A stretch of 64,000 nt of DNA, taken from positions 1,302,001-1,366,000 of the forward strand of contig JAECYW010000020.1 in the NCBI GenBank assembly GCA_023014335.1, in the 5' to 3' direction. How positions within the stretch are numbered: position 1 is the stretch's first letter; every line of letters begins with the position of its first letter. This document shows positions 34,673-48,461 of the stretch, in pieces. The notes beneath the pieces are model-generated. The model was not told where the DNA came from. It did no database searches and worked only from the letters and a program-made list of their open reading frames with translations. The stretch is from Galerina marginata (Eukaryota; Basidiomycota; Agaricomycetes; Agaricales; Galerinaceae). The position numbers and the translations under genes were made by a program.

Positions 34673-36401
34673 TAATAATCTAAGTCGTCAACTGGTACTA
34701 CCAGTTTGTTCCCGTTCCCGGGAACAGCTTTTCAGTGACGGGAACACAATGGGAACAGAATTATGGGTTCAGTGGAACATGTGGATGTCTATGGGAACAT
34801 GTTTCTAAGTTTTATGGAACCAAAAATTGCTGAGAGGAACAATAACAACAGGTTTACATGTTTTGCACAGTATTATTTACATGACAGGAATACAACAGAA
34901 ACAGAATCATAGTCCTAATAATCTAAGTCGTGAAGCAGGGACCCTTATTGCATGCTGGCATAGATGCCAAAGCCCTCATATGATATGTCAAAAATAAAAT
35001 TAAAAAGGCACTGGCATCAGCTATATATGTTCCATGGCACTTTGGCATCCAATAACAGTGCCAAAAAGATTAATTGAACTCGCTTTGGCATCTGATACAT
35101 AAGATTCACAAAACCAAACAGATCTAATAATCTAAGTCATCAACTAGTCCTGCTAGTTGTGTTAAACGTAACAACTCCCACGGTAACAGATTCCTTAATA
35201 ATCTAAGTCGTCAACTAGTCCTGCTAGTTGTGTTACACGTAACAACTCCCATGGTAACAGACGGTAACAGATTCCTGAGAGTTTAATAATCTAAGTCTTC
35301 AATAACACCTTGTTATTTGTTCCGTTCCGGGGAACAGCTTTTCAGTGACGGGAACACAATGGGAACAGATTTCTTTAATAATATAAGTTGTCAATAACGA
35401 GGGGTTATTGAGTTACCCGTAACAACTCCCACGGTAACAGACGGTAACAGATTCCTGAGAGTTGAATAATATAAGTCATCAACTGGTACTACCAGTTTGT
35501 TCCTGTTTTCGGGAACAGCTTTTCAGTGACGGGAACACAACGGGAACAGATCTTTGGGTTCAATGGAACTTAGGGTTCCCTATGAGAACACGCAACATTT
35601 ATCCTTTTTTTCTTTTCTTGGCTTCTGTAATTACTCAGCTGACCAACACGCTGATCAACATCTGCATGTTTTGTGAAACCAACAGCTTGATTCACATGTC
35701 TGTTCAATCTGAGATATCAGGGAGGGAAATTCAACAAGAATGCTTAGGCAACGCCTAAGCTAAAACCCTTGGCTTTTTTTTAAAAACTCCATCAAAAAGC
35801 CTTGCCGAGTCCGCACTTGCATACAGGTTGCCGGCGGTCGTCATCGGTTAGGTTCTGTTGTACAATTGCATTGGGAAAAAAACAAGTTGCGTCTACAAAA
35901 ATAAATAGGGCCCGACCAAAGACTGATATTCCGCACTGTCATTGGGAAACACGTATGTGGTGCAACTATAAGTGAAATGGTGAAACTGAACTCAATCGTA
36001 GTGATTCATTTGCTTTTAGAACTAAGTATATCTCCAGGTATCTCTGAAAGTATCCAACGTTAATCCGACTTGCTCTGTTTACTGTCATTTATATCAAAGT
36101 TCCATGGAACCAAAGACTTTTGATACTGCCTCCAGCTTCTGTTGGGTGGACTGGGTATGGGTATGAACCTTGCTTTTAGAGTCATCGACCTTTTGGAGCA
36201 TCAAAATTGGAACGAAATTTCAACATCTTGTAATCACTCTTCCCGACACGTCAACCAACAAGCTTTAATAATCTAAGTCGTGAAGCAGCAGTGCTTATTG
36301 CATGCCGGCATATATGCCACTGGCATCATATGACATGTCAAAAAAGTCTTACATTGAATGTAAATTCTGAAGCAGTTGGCGACAGTCACAACAAGGACTC
36401 C
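34673..36401. repeat. Array unit D (1729 bp)
   Basis: Cut off inside the AACAAGG-ACT-CCTTGTT hairpin, after ACTCC. A new head (m1) follows at once. Confidence 0.9.
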
Positions 36402-39400
36402 TAATAATCTAAGTCGTCAACTGGTACTACCAGTTTGTTCCCGTTCCCGGGAACAGCTTTTCAGTGACGGGAACACAATGGGAACAGAATTATGGGTTCA
36501 GTGGAACATGTGGATGTCTATGGGAACATGTTTCTAAGTTTTATGGAACCAAAAATTGCTGAGAGGAACAATAACAACAGGTTTACATGTTTTGCACAGT
36601 ATTATTTACATGACAGGAATACAACAGAAACAGAATCATAGTCCTAATAATCTAAGTCGTGAAGCAGGGACCCTTATTGCATGCTGGCATAGATGCCAAA
36701 GCCCTCATATGATATGTCAAAAATAAAATTAAAAAGGCACTGGCATCAGCTATATATGTTCCATGGCACTTTGGCATCCAATAACAGTGCCAAAAAGATT
36801 AATTGAACTCGCTTTGGCATCTGATACATAAGATTCACAAAACCAAACAGATCTAATAATCTAAGTCATCAACTAGTCCTGCTAGTTGTGTTAAACGTAA
36901 CAACTCCCACGGTAACAGATTCCTTAATAATCTAAGTCGTCAACTAGTCCTGCTAGTTGTGTTACACGTAACAACTCCCATGGTAACAGACGGTAACAGA
37001 TTCCTGAGAGTTTAATAATCTAAGTCTTCAATAACACCTTGTTATTTGTTCCGTTCCGGGGAACAGCTTTTCAGTGACGGGAACACAATGGGAACAGATT
37101 TCTTTAATAATATAAGTTGTCAATAACGAGGGGTTATTGAGTTACCCGTAACAACTCCCACGGTAACAGACGGTAACAGATTCCTGAGAGTTGAATAATA
37201 TAAGTCATCAACTGGTACTACCAGTTTGTTCCTGTTTTCGGGAACAGCTTTTCAGTGACGGGAACACAACGGGAACAGATCTTTGGGTTCAATGGAACTT
37301 AGGGTTCCCTATGAGAACACGCAACATTTATCCTTTTTTTCTTTTCTTGGCTTCTGTAATTACTCAGCTGACCAACACGCTGATCAACATCTGCATGTTT
37401 TGTGAAACCAACAGCTTGATTCACATGTCTGTTCAATCTGAGATATCAGGGAGGGAAATTCAACAAGAATGCTTAGGCAACGCCTAAGCTAAAACCCTTG
37501 GCTTTTTTTTAAAAACTCCATCAAAAAGCCTTGCCGAGTCCGCACTTGCATACAGGTTGCCGGCGGTCGTCATCGGTTAGGTTCTGTTGTACAATTGCAT
37601 TGGGAAAAAAACAAGTTGCGTCTACAAAAATAAATAGGGCCCGACCAAAGACTGATATTCCGCACTGTCATTGGGAAACACGTATGTGGTGCAACTATAA
37701 GTGAAATGGTGAAACTGAACTCAATCGTAGTGATTCATTTGCTTTTAGAACTAAGTATATCTCCAGGTATCTCTGAAAGTATCCAACGTTAATCCGACTT
37801 GCTCTGTTTACTGTCATTTATATCAAAGTTCCATGGAACCAAAGACTTTTGATACTGCCTCCAGCTTCTGTTGGGTGGACTGGGTATGGGTATGAACCTT
37901 GCTTTTAGAGTCATCGACCTTTTGGAGCATCAAAATTGGAACGAAATTTCAACATCTTGTAATCACTCTTCCCGACACGTCAACCAACAAGCTTTAATAA
38001 TCTAAGTCGTGAAGCAGCAGTGCTTATTGCATGCCGGCATATATGCCACTGGCATCATATGACATGTCAAAAAAGTCTTACATTGAATGTAAATTCTGAA
38101 GCAGTTGGCGACAGTCACAACAAGGACTCCTTGTTTAATAGTGCTCTTGCCATCAAGAATCTCCAATCTGCATGTTCCGTGAAACTTGCGGATGCTACTG
38201 CTATTAAAAATCATAGACTTGGTGACAGTTCACGTGGAAAGCTATTAATGGTCAAAAAAACATATGGCAATGATATCTGAAAGTTCCATGACATCTGTAA
38301 ATTCCCGTCAGATGTCAGAGTCATTGATACTATCAGTAACTTGCATACTGCAGTTTATAATCAACTTGGTGAATCAGAATGCTTAGGCAACGCCTAAGCT
38401 GAGACCCTTGAATTTTCTATTGAAATCTCATCAAAAACCTTGCCGAGTCCGCACTTGCATACAGGTCACCGGCGGTCGTCATCGGTTAGGTTCTGTTGTA
38501 CAATTGCGTTAAGAAAAAACAAGTTGCGTCTACAAAATAAATAGGGCCTAACCAAAGACTGATATTCCGCACCCTCACCAAGAAACACGTGTGTCATCCA
38601 TAAGTTCCATGAAACCTGTAGATCCACGTCAGATGTCTACTTGGTCAAAGTATTGATCAAAAATTGTGTTAGAATGCTTGAGTGAATTCTGTTGAACTCC
38701 CGCAAACAGACCAGTGACTTTACGATGATTATGTAATCACTTTCCCCTTTGATATCTTCACTCCTGCGGGACAATCCTTGACTCGAGTCCTTCTTCCGAA
38801 CCATCAAGTGAATTCCCGCAAACAAGTGAATTGACTTTATGTGGACGTGAGTTGTGTTTAAAGACTGATTTCTAAGTTCTGTGGAACCTACAGTTGATTG
38901 GCAAGCAAGTTCTGTTGTACTCCCGCAAACAGTGAATGTCTTCACTCTGAGTGCGTTGAAATTGCGTCTACAGGGCAGAATTAAATACTGATACCAGGAA
39001 ATAAGTTCTGTTGATACCAAGTCTGTAGATCCATGTCAGGTCAGAGTATTTGTATTAGAGTCTTCCTTTCCTTTGGTGATATACTTTCACAACTAGGACT
39101 CCTAGTTTGATGGCGATGGCACCATCAAAATAAAGCAATATTCATGTTCCATGACACTTGCAGATCACTTTGCCATCAAACATTTTTTTTATCTCTTCGT
39201 TTCAAGCAACATCCAGATCTCTCTGCCATCGCATTGATGGCGCCATCATCACAAAAACAGGTTCCAAAGTACTTGCAGATTACTTTGCCATCGGGATCCA
39301 TCAAATAAACAGGTTCTGATATTCTGCATCTTCATCAGGAAATGCGTGTGATCTGGAAGTTCCATGACACCTGTAGATCTACGTGAGTCATTGGTACATA

Positions 39401-39802
39401 AGAGTGCTTAGGCAACGCCTAAGCTGAGACCCTTGGCTTTTTAAATTGAAAACCCATCAAAAACCTTGCCGAGTCCGCACTTGCGTCCAGGTGGCCGGCG
39501 GTCGTCATCGGTTAGGTTCTGTTGTACAATTGCGTTGGGAAAAAAACAAGTTGCATCTAGAAAAATAAATAAGGCCCAACCAAAGACTGATATTCCGCAC
39601 CCTTACCAGGAAACGCGTGTGTCATCCGTAAGTTCCATGAAACCTGTAGATCCACGTCAGTTGATCAAAAATTGTATTAGAGTATTCTCTATGTAATCAA
39701 TTTCCCATTTGAGTCCTTCTTCCCAAGTTCTGTAGAACCATCAGTTATTGGCGAGCAAATTCTATTGGACTCCCGCAAACAAGTGAATTGACTTTACGTG
39801 GA
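36402..39802. repeat. Array unit B (3401 bp)
   Basis: Full unit, but with the A variant, unlike the B and B' units that follow A or C. Confidence 0.9.
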
Positions 39803-42800
39803 TAATAATCTAAGTCGTCAACTGGTACTACCAGTTTGTTCCCGTTCCCGGGAACAGCTTTTCAGTGACGGGAACACAATGGGAACAGAATTATGGGTTC
39901 AGTGGAACATGTGGATGTCTATGGGAACATGTTTCTAAGTTTTATGGAACCAAAAATTGCTGAGAGGAACAATAACAACAGGTTTACATGTTTTGCACAG
40001 TATTATTTACATGACAGGAATACAACAGAAACAGAATCATAGTCCTAATAATCTAAGTCGTGAAGCAGGGACCCTTATTGCATGCTGGCATAGATGCCAA
40101 AGCCCTCATATGATATGTCAAAAATAAAATTAAAAAGGCACTGGCATCAGCTATATATGTTCCATGGCACTTTGGCATCCAATAACAGTGCCAAAAAGAT
40201 TAATTGAACTCGCTTTGGCATCTGATACATAAGATTCACAAAACCAAACAGATCTAATAATCTAAGTCATCAACTAGTCCTGCTAGTTGTGTTAAACGTA
40301 ACAACTCCCACGGTAACAGATTCCTTAATAATCTAAGTCGTCAACTAGTCCTGCTAGTTGTGTTACACGTAACAACTCCCATGGTAACAGACGGTAACAG
40401 ATTCCTGAGAGTTTAATAATCTAAGTCTTCAATAACACCTTGTTATTTGTTCCGTTCCGGGGAACAGCTTTTCAGTGACGGGAACACAATGGGAACAGAT
40501 TTCTTTAATAATATAAGTTGTCAATAACGAGGGGTTATTGAGTTACCCGTAACAACTCCCACGGTAACAGACGGTAACAGATTCCTGAGAGTTGAATAAT
40601 ATAAGTCATCAACTGGTACTACCAGTTTGTTCCTGTTTTCGGGAACAGCTTTTCAGTGACGGGAACACAACGGGAACAGATCTTTGGGTTCAATGGAACT
40701 TAGGGTTCCCTATGAGAACACGCAACATTTATCCTTTTTTTCTTTTCTTGGCTTCTGTAATTACTCAGCTGACCAACACGCTGATCAACATCTGCATGTT
40801 TTGTGAAACCAACAGCTTGATTCACATGTCTGTTCAATCTGAGATATCAGGGAGGGAAATTCAACAAGAATGCTTAGGCAACGCCTAAGCTAAAACCCTT
40901 GGCTTTTTTTTAAAAACTCCATCAAAAAGCCTTGCCGAGTCCGCACTTGCATACAGGTTGCCGGCGGTCGTCATCGGTTAGGTTCTGTTGTACAATTGCA
41001 TTGGGAAAAAAACAAGTTGCGTCTACAAAAATAAATAGGGCCCGACCAAAGACTGATATTCCGCACTGTCATTGGGAAACACGTATGTGGTGCAACTATA
41101 AGTGAAATGGTGAAACTGAACTCAATCGTAGTGATTCATTTGCTTTTAGAACTAAGTATATCTCCAGGTATCTCTGAAAGTATCCAACGTTAATCCGACT
41201 TGCTCTGTTTACTGTCATTTATATCAAAGTTCCATGGAACCAAAGACTTTTGATACTGCCTCCAGCTTCTGTTGGGTGGACTGGGTATGGGTATGAACCT
41301 TGCTTTTAGAGTCATCGACCTTTTGGAGCATCAAAATTGGAACGAAATTTCAACATCTTGTAATCACTCTTCCCGACACGTCAACCAACAAGCTTTAATA
41401 ATCTAAGTCGTGAAGCAGCAGTGCTTATTGCATGCCGGCATATATGCCACTGGCATCATATGACATGTCAAAAAAGTCTTACATTGAATGTAAATTCTGA
41501 AGCAGTTGGCGACAGTCACAACAAGGACTCCTTGTTTAATAGTGCTCTTGCCATCAAGAATCTCCAATCTGCATGTTCCGTGAAACTTGCGGATGCTACT
41601 GCTATTAAAAATCATAGACTTGGTGACAGTTCACGTGGAAAGCTATTAATGGTCAAAAAAACATATGGCAATGATATCTGAAAGTTCCATGACATCTGTA
41701 AATTCCCGTCAGATGTCAGAGTCATTGATACTATCAGTAACTTGCATACTGCAGTTTATAATCAACTTGGTGAATCAGAATGCTTAGGCAACGCCTAAGC
41801 TGAGACCCTTGAATTTTCTATTGAAATCTCATCAAAAACCTTGCCGAGTCCGCACTTGCATACAGGTCACCGGCGGTCGTCATCGGTTAGGTTCTGTTGT
41901 ACAATTGCGTTAAGAAAAAACAAGTTGCGTCTACAAAATAAATAGGGCCTAACCAAAGACTGATATTCCGCACCCTCACCAAGAAACACGTGTGTCATCC
42001 ATAAGTTCCATGAAACCTGTAGATCCACGTCAGATGTCTACTTGGTCAAAGTATTGATCAAAAATTGTGTTAGAATGCTTGAGTGAATTCTGTTGAACTC
42101 CCGCAAACAGACCAGTGACTTTACGATGATTATGTAATCACTTTCCCCTTTGATATCTTCACTCCTGCGGGACAATCCTTGACTCGAGTCCTTCTTCCGA
42201 ACCATCAAGTGAATTCCCGCAAACAAGTGAATTGACTTTATGTGGACGTGAGTTGTGTTTAAAGACTGATTTCTAAGTTCTGTGGAACCTACAGTTGATT
42301 GGCAAGCAAGTTCTGTTGTACTCCCGCAAACAGTGAATGTCTTCACTCTGAGTGCGTTGAAATTGCGTCTACAGGGCAGAATTAAATACTGATACCAGGA
42401 AATAAGTTCTGTTGATACCAAGTCTGTAGATCCATGTCAGGTCAGAGTATTTGTATTAGAGTCTTCCTTTCCTTTGGTGATATACTTTCACAACTAGGAC
42501 TCCTAGTTTGATGGCGATGGCACCATCAAAATAAAGCAATATTCATGTTCCATGACACTTGCAGATCACTTTGCCATCAAACATTTTTTTTATCTCTTCG
42601 TTTCAAGCAACATCCAGATCTCTCTGCCATCGCATTGATGGCGCCATCATCACAAAAACAGGTTCCAAAGTACTTGCAGATTACTTTGCCATCGGGATCC
42701 ATCAAATAAACAGGTTCTGATATTCTGCATCTTCATCAGGAAATGCGTGTGATCTGGAAGTTCCATGACACCTGTAGATCTACGTGAGTCATTGGTACAT

Positions 42801-42856
42801 AAGAGTGCTTAGGCAACGCCTAAGCTGAGACCCTTGGCTTTTTAAATTGAAAACCC
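39803..42856. repeat. Array unit A (3054 bp)
   Basis: First unit of HOR copy 2; counterpart of 18054-21107. Confidence 0.9.
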
Positions 42857-45800
42857 TAATAATCTAAGTCGTCAACTGGTACTACCAGTTTGTTCCCGTT
42901 CCCGGGAACAGCTTTTCAGTGACGGGAACACAATGGGAACAGAATTATGGGTTCAGTGGAACATGTGGATGTCTATGGGAACATGTTTCTAAGTTTTATG
43001 GAACCAAAAATTGCTGAGAGGAACAATAACAACAGGTTTACATGTTTTGCACAGTATTATTTACATGACAGGAATACAACAGAAACAGAATCATAGTCCT
43101 AATAATCTAAGTCGTGAAGCAGGGACCCTTATTGCATGCTGGCATAGATGCCAAAGCCCTCATATGATATGTCAAAAATAAAATTAAAAAGGCACTGGCA
43201 TCAGCTATATATGTTCCATGGCACTTTGGCATCCAATAACAGTGCCAAAAAGATTAATTGAACTCGCTTTGGCATCTGATACATAAGATTCACAAAACCA
43301 AACAGATCTAATAATCTAAGTCATCAACTAGTCCTGCTAGTTGTGTTAAACGTAACAACTCCCACGGTAACAGATTCCTTAATAATCTAAGTCGTCAACT
43401 AGTCCTGCTAGTTGTGTTACACGTAACAACTCCCATGGTAACAGACGGTAACAGATTCCTGAGAGTTTAATAATCTAAGTCTTCAATAACACCTTGTTAT
43501 TTGTTCCGTTCCGGGGAACAGCTTTTCAGTGACGGGAACACAATGGGAACAGATTTCTTTAATAATATAAGTTGTCAATAACGAGGGGTTATTGAGTTAC
43601 CCGTAACAACTCCCACGGTAACAGACGGTAACAGATTCCTGAGAGTTGAATAATATAAGTCATCAACTGGTACTACCAGTTTGTTCCTGTTTTCGGGAAC
43701 AGCTTTTCAGTGACGGGAACACAACGGGAACAGATCTTTGGGTTCAATGGAACTTAGGGTTCCCTATGAGAACACGCAACATTTATCCTTTTTTTCTTTT
43801 CTTGGCTTCTGTAATTACTCAGCTGACCAACACGCTGATCAACATCTGCATGTTTTGTGAAACCAACAGCTTGATTCACATGTCTGTTCAATCTGAGATA
43901 TCAGGGAGGGAAATTCAACAAGAATGCTTAGGCAACGCCTAAGCTGAAACCCTTGGCTTTTTTTTAAAAACTCCATCAAAAAGCCTTGCCGAGTCCGCAC
44001 TTGCATACAGGTTGCCGGCGGTCGTCATCGGTTAGGTTCTGTTGTACAATTGCATTGGGAAAAAAACAAGTTGCGTCTACAAAAATAAATAGGGCCCGAC
44101 CAAAGACTGATATTCCGCACTGTCATTGGGAAACACGTATGTGGTGCAACTATAAGTGAAATGGTGAAACTGAACTCAATCGTAGTGATTCATTTGCTTT
44201 TAGAACTAAGTATATCTCCAGGTATCTCTGAAAGTATCCAACGTTAATCCGACTTGCTCTGTTTACTGTCATTTATATCAAAGTTCCATGGAACCAAAGA
44301 CTTTTGATACTGCCTCCAGCTTCTGTTGGGTGGACTGGGTATGGGTATGAACCTTGCTTTTAGAGTCATCGACCTTTTGGAGCATCAAAATTGGAACGAA
44401 ATTTCAACATCTTGTAATCACTCTTCCCGACACGTCAACCAACAAGCTTTAATAATCTAAGTCGTGAAGCAGCAGTGCTTATTGCATGCCGGCATATATG
44501 CCACTGGCATCATATGACATGTCAAAAAAGTCTTACATTGAATGTAAATTCTGAAGCAGTTGGCGACAGTCACAACAAGGACTCCTTGTTTAATAGTGCT
44601 CTTGCCATCAAGAATCTCCAATCTGCATGTTCCGTGAAACTTGCGGATGCTACTGCTATTAAAAATCATAGACTTGGTGACAGTTCACGTGGAAAGCTAT
44701 TAATGGTCAAAAAAACATATGGCAATGATATCTGAAAGTTCCATGACATCTGTAAATTCCCGTCAGATGTCAGAGTCATTGATACTATCAGTAACTTGCA
44801 TACTGCAGTTTATAATCAACTTGGTGAATCAGAATGCTTAGGCAACGCCTAAGCTGAGACCCTTGAATTTTCTATTGAAATCTCATCAAAAACCTTGCCG
44901 AGTCCGCACTTGCATACAGGTCACCGGCGGTCGTCATCGGTTAGGTTCTGTTGTACAATTGCGTTAAGAAAAAACAAGTTGCGTCTACAAAATAAATAGG
45001 GCCTAACCAAAGACTGATATTCCGCACCCTCACCAAGAAACACGTGTGTCATCCATAAGTTCCATGAAACCTGTAGATCCACGTCAGATGTCTACTTGGT
45101 CAAAGTATTGATCAAAAATTGTGTTAGAATGCTTGAGTGAATTCTGTTGAACTCCCGCAAACAGACCAGTGACTTTACGATGATTATGTAATCACTTTCC
45201 CCTTTGATATCTTCACTCCTGCGGGACAATCCTTGACTCGAGTCCTTCTTCCGAACCATCAAGTGAATTCCCGCAAACAAGTGAATTGACTTTATGTGGA
45301 CGTGAGTTGTGTTTAAAGACTGATTTCTAAGTTCTGTGGAACCTACAGTTGATTGGCAAGCAAGTTCTGTTGTACTCCCGCAAACAGTGAATGTCTTCAC
45401 TCTGAGTGCGTTGAAATTGCGTCTACAGGGCAGAATTAAATACTGATACCAGGAAATAAGTTCTGTTGATACCAAGTCTGTAGATCCATGTCAGGTCAGA
45501 GTATTTGTATTAGAGTCTTCCTTTCCTTTGGTGATATACTTTCACAACTAGGACTCCTAGTTTGATGGCGATGGCACCATCAAAATAAAGCAATATTCAT
45601 GTTCCATGACACTTGCAGATCACTTTGCCATCAAACATTTTTTTTATCTCTTCGTTTCAAGCAACATCCAGATCTCTCTGCCATCGCATTGATGGCGCCA
45701 TCATCACAAAAACAGGTTCCAAAGTACTTGCAGATTACTTTGCCATCGGGATCCATCAAATAAACAGGTTCTGATATTCTGCATCTTCATCAGGAAATGC

Positions 45801-46257
45801 GTGTGATCTGGAAGTTCCATGACACCTGTAGATCTACGTGAGTCATTGGTACATAAGAGTGCTTAGGCAACGCCTAAGCTGAGACCCTTGGCTTTTTAAA
45901 TTGAAAACCCATCAAAAACCTTGCCGAGTCCGCACTTGCGTCCAGGTGGCCGGCGGTCGTCATCGGTTAGGTTCTGTTGTACAATTGCGTTGGGAAAAAA
46001 ACAAGTTGCATCTAGAAAAATAAATAAGGCCCAACCAAAGACTGATATTCCGCACCCTTACCAGGAAACGCGTGTGTCATCCGTAAGTTCCATGAAACCT
46101 GTAGATCCACGTCAGTTGATCAAAAATTGTATTAGAGTATTCTCTATGTAATCAATTTCCCATTTGAGTCCTTCTTCCCAAGTTCTGTAGAACCATCAGT
46201 TATTGGCGAGCAAATTCTATTGGACTCCCGCAAACAAGTGAATTGACTTTACGTGGA
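42857..46257. repeat. Array unit B (3401 bp)
   Basis: Counterpart of 21108-24508, G variant. Confidence 0.9.
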
Positions 46258-48461
46258 TAATAATCTAAGTCGTCAACTGGTACTACCAGTTTGTTCCCGT
46301 TCCCGGGAACAGCTTTTCAGTGACGGGAACACAATGGGAACAGAATTATGGGTTCAGTGGAACATGTGGATGTCTATGGGAACATGTTTCTAAGTTTTAT
46401 GGAACCAAAAATTGCTGAGAGGAACAATAACAACAGGTTTACATGTTTTGCACAGTATTATTTACATGACAGGAATACAACAGAAACAGAATCATAGTCC
46501 TAATAATCTAAGTCGTGAAGCAGGGACCCTTATTGCATGCTGGCATAGATGCCAAAGCCCTCATATGATATGTCAAAAATAAAATTAAAAAGGCACTGGC
46601 ATCAGCTATATATGTTCCATGGCACTTTGGCATCCAATAACAGTGCCAAAAAGATTAATTGAACTCGCTTTGGCATCTGATACATAAGATTCACAAAACC
46701 AAACAGATCTAATAATCTAAGTCATCAACTAGTCCTGCTAGTTGTGTTAAACGTAACAACTCCCACGGTAACAGATTCCTTAATAATCTAAGTCGTCAAC
46801 TAGTCCTGCTAGTTGTGTTACACGTAACAACTCCCATGGTAACAGACGGTAACAGATTCCTGAGAGTTTAATAATCTAAGTCTTCAATAACACCTTGTTA
46901 TTTGTTCCGTTCCGGGGAACAGCTTTTCAGTGACGGGAACACAATGGGAACAGATTTCTTTAATAATATAAGTTGTCAATAACGAGGGGTTATTGAGTTA
47001 CCCGTAACAACTCCCACGGTAACAGACGGTAACAGATTCCTGAGAGTTGAATAATATAAGTCATCAACTGGTACTACCAGTTTGTTCCTGTTTTCGGGAA
47101 CAGCTTTTCAGTGACGGGAACACAACGGGAACAGATCTTTGGGTTCAATGGAACTTAGGGTTCCCTATGAGAACACGCAACATTTATCCTTTTTTTCTTT
47201 TCTTGGCTTCTGTAATTACTCAGCTGACCAACACGCTGATCAACATCTGCATGTTTTGTGAAACCAACAGCTTGATTCACATGTCTGTTCAATCTGAGAT
47301 ATCAGGGAGGGAAATTCAACAAGAATGCTTAGGCAACGCCTAAGCTAAAACCCTTGGCTTTTTTTTAAAAACTCCATCAAAAAGCCTTGCCGAGTCCGCA
47401 CTTGCATACAGGTTGCCGGCGGTCGTCATCGGTTAGGTTCTGTTGTACAATTGCATTGGGAAAAAAACAAGTTGCGTCTACAAAAATAAATAGGGCCCGA
47501 CCAAAGACTGATATTCCGCACTGTCATTGGGAAACACGTATGTGGTGCAACTATAAGTGAAATGGTGAAACTGAACTCAATCGTAGTGATTCATTTGCTT
47601 TTAGAACTAAGTATATCTCCAGGTATCTCTGAAAGTATCCAACGTTAATCCGACTTGCTCTGTTTACTGTCATTTATATCAAAGTTCCATGGAACCAAAG
47701 ACTTTTGATACTGCCTCCAGCTTCTGTTGGGTGGACTGGGTATGGGTATGAACCTTGCTTTTAGAGTCATCGACCTTTTGGAGCATCAAAATTGGAACGA
47801 AATTTCAACATCTTGTAATCACTCTTCCCGACACGTCAACCAACAAGCTTTAATAATCTAAGTCGTGAAGCAGCAGTGCTTATTGCATGCCGGCATATAT
47901 GCCACTGGCATCATATGACATGTCAAAAAAGTCTTACATTGAATGTAAATTCTGAAGCAGTTGGCGACAGTCACAACAAGGACTCCTTGTTTAATAGTGC
48001 TCTTGCCATCAAGAATCTCCAATCTGCATGTTCCGTGAAACTTGCGGATGCTACTGCTATTAAAAATCATAGACTTGGTGACAGTTCACGTGGAAAGCTA
48101 TTAATGGTCAAAAAAACATATGGCAATGATATCTGAAAGTTCCATGACATCTGTAAATTCCCGTCAGATGTCAGAGTCATTGATACTATCAGTAACTTGC
48201 ATACTAGCCCTATGGACGCGTATGAAAAATCCTTCGTTTCAGACCACCAAAGGCGTGGGAAATAAAATAATCTGATCGGAGATTCAAATTTCTTGGCATC
48301 AAATACCCCCCCTCAACATTTTACATCGAGAGAATCCGTCCAGTATAGCCCAAGATATGGCTATTACAGTTTTTTTGTCCTCCATTTTGTCCTCCATATT
48401 TGTCCTCCGTTTTCCGCCATTTCCGTCCTTTGTCCGCCCTGTCCTTCCCGGAAGGACGTCC
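46258..48461. repeat. Array unit C (2204 bp)
   Basis: Counterpart of 24509-26712. Confidence 0.9.
48206..48461. other. Foreign segment of unit C
   Basis: Third copy of the 256-bp segment. Confidence 0.8.

Larger units (their letters stand above)
18054..39802. repeat. Higher-order repeat copy 1 (21,749 bp)
   Basis: Unit order A-B-C-B'-C-B'-D-B, made of 3054, 3401, 2204, 2878, 2204, 2878, 1729 and 3401 bp. Confidence 0.95.
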
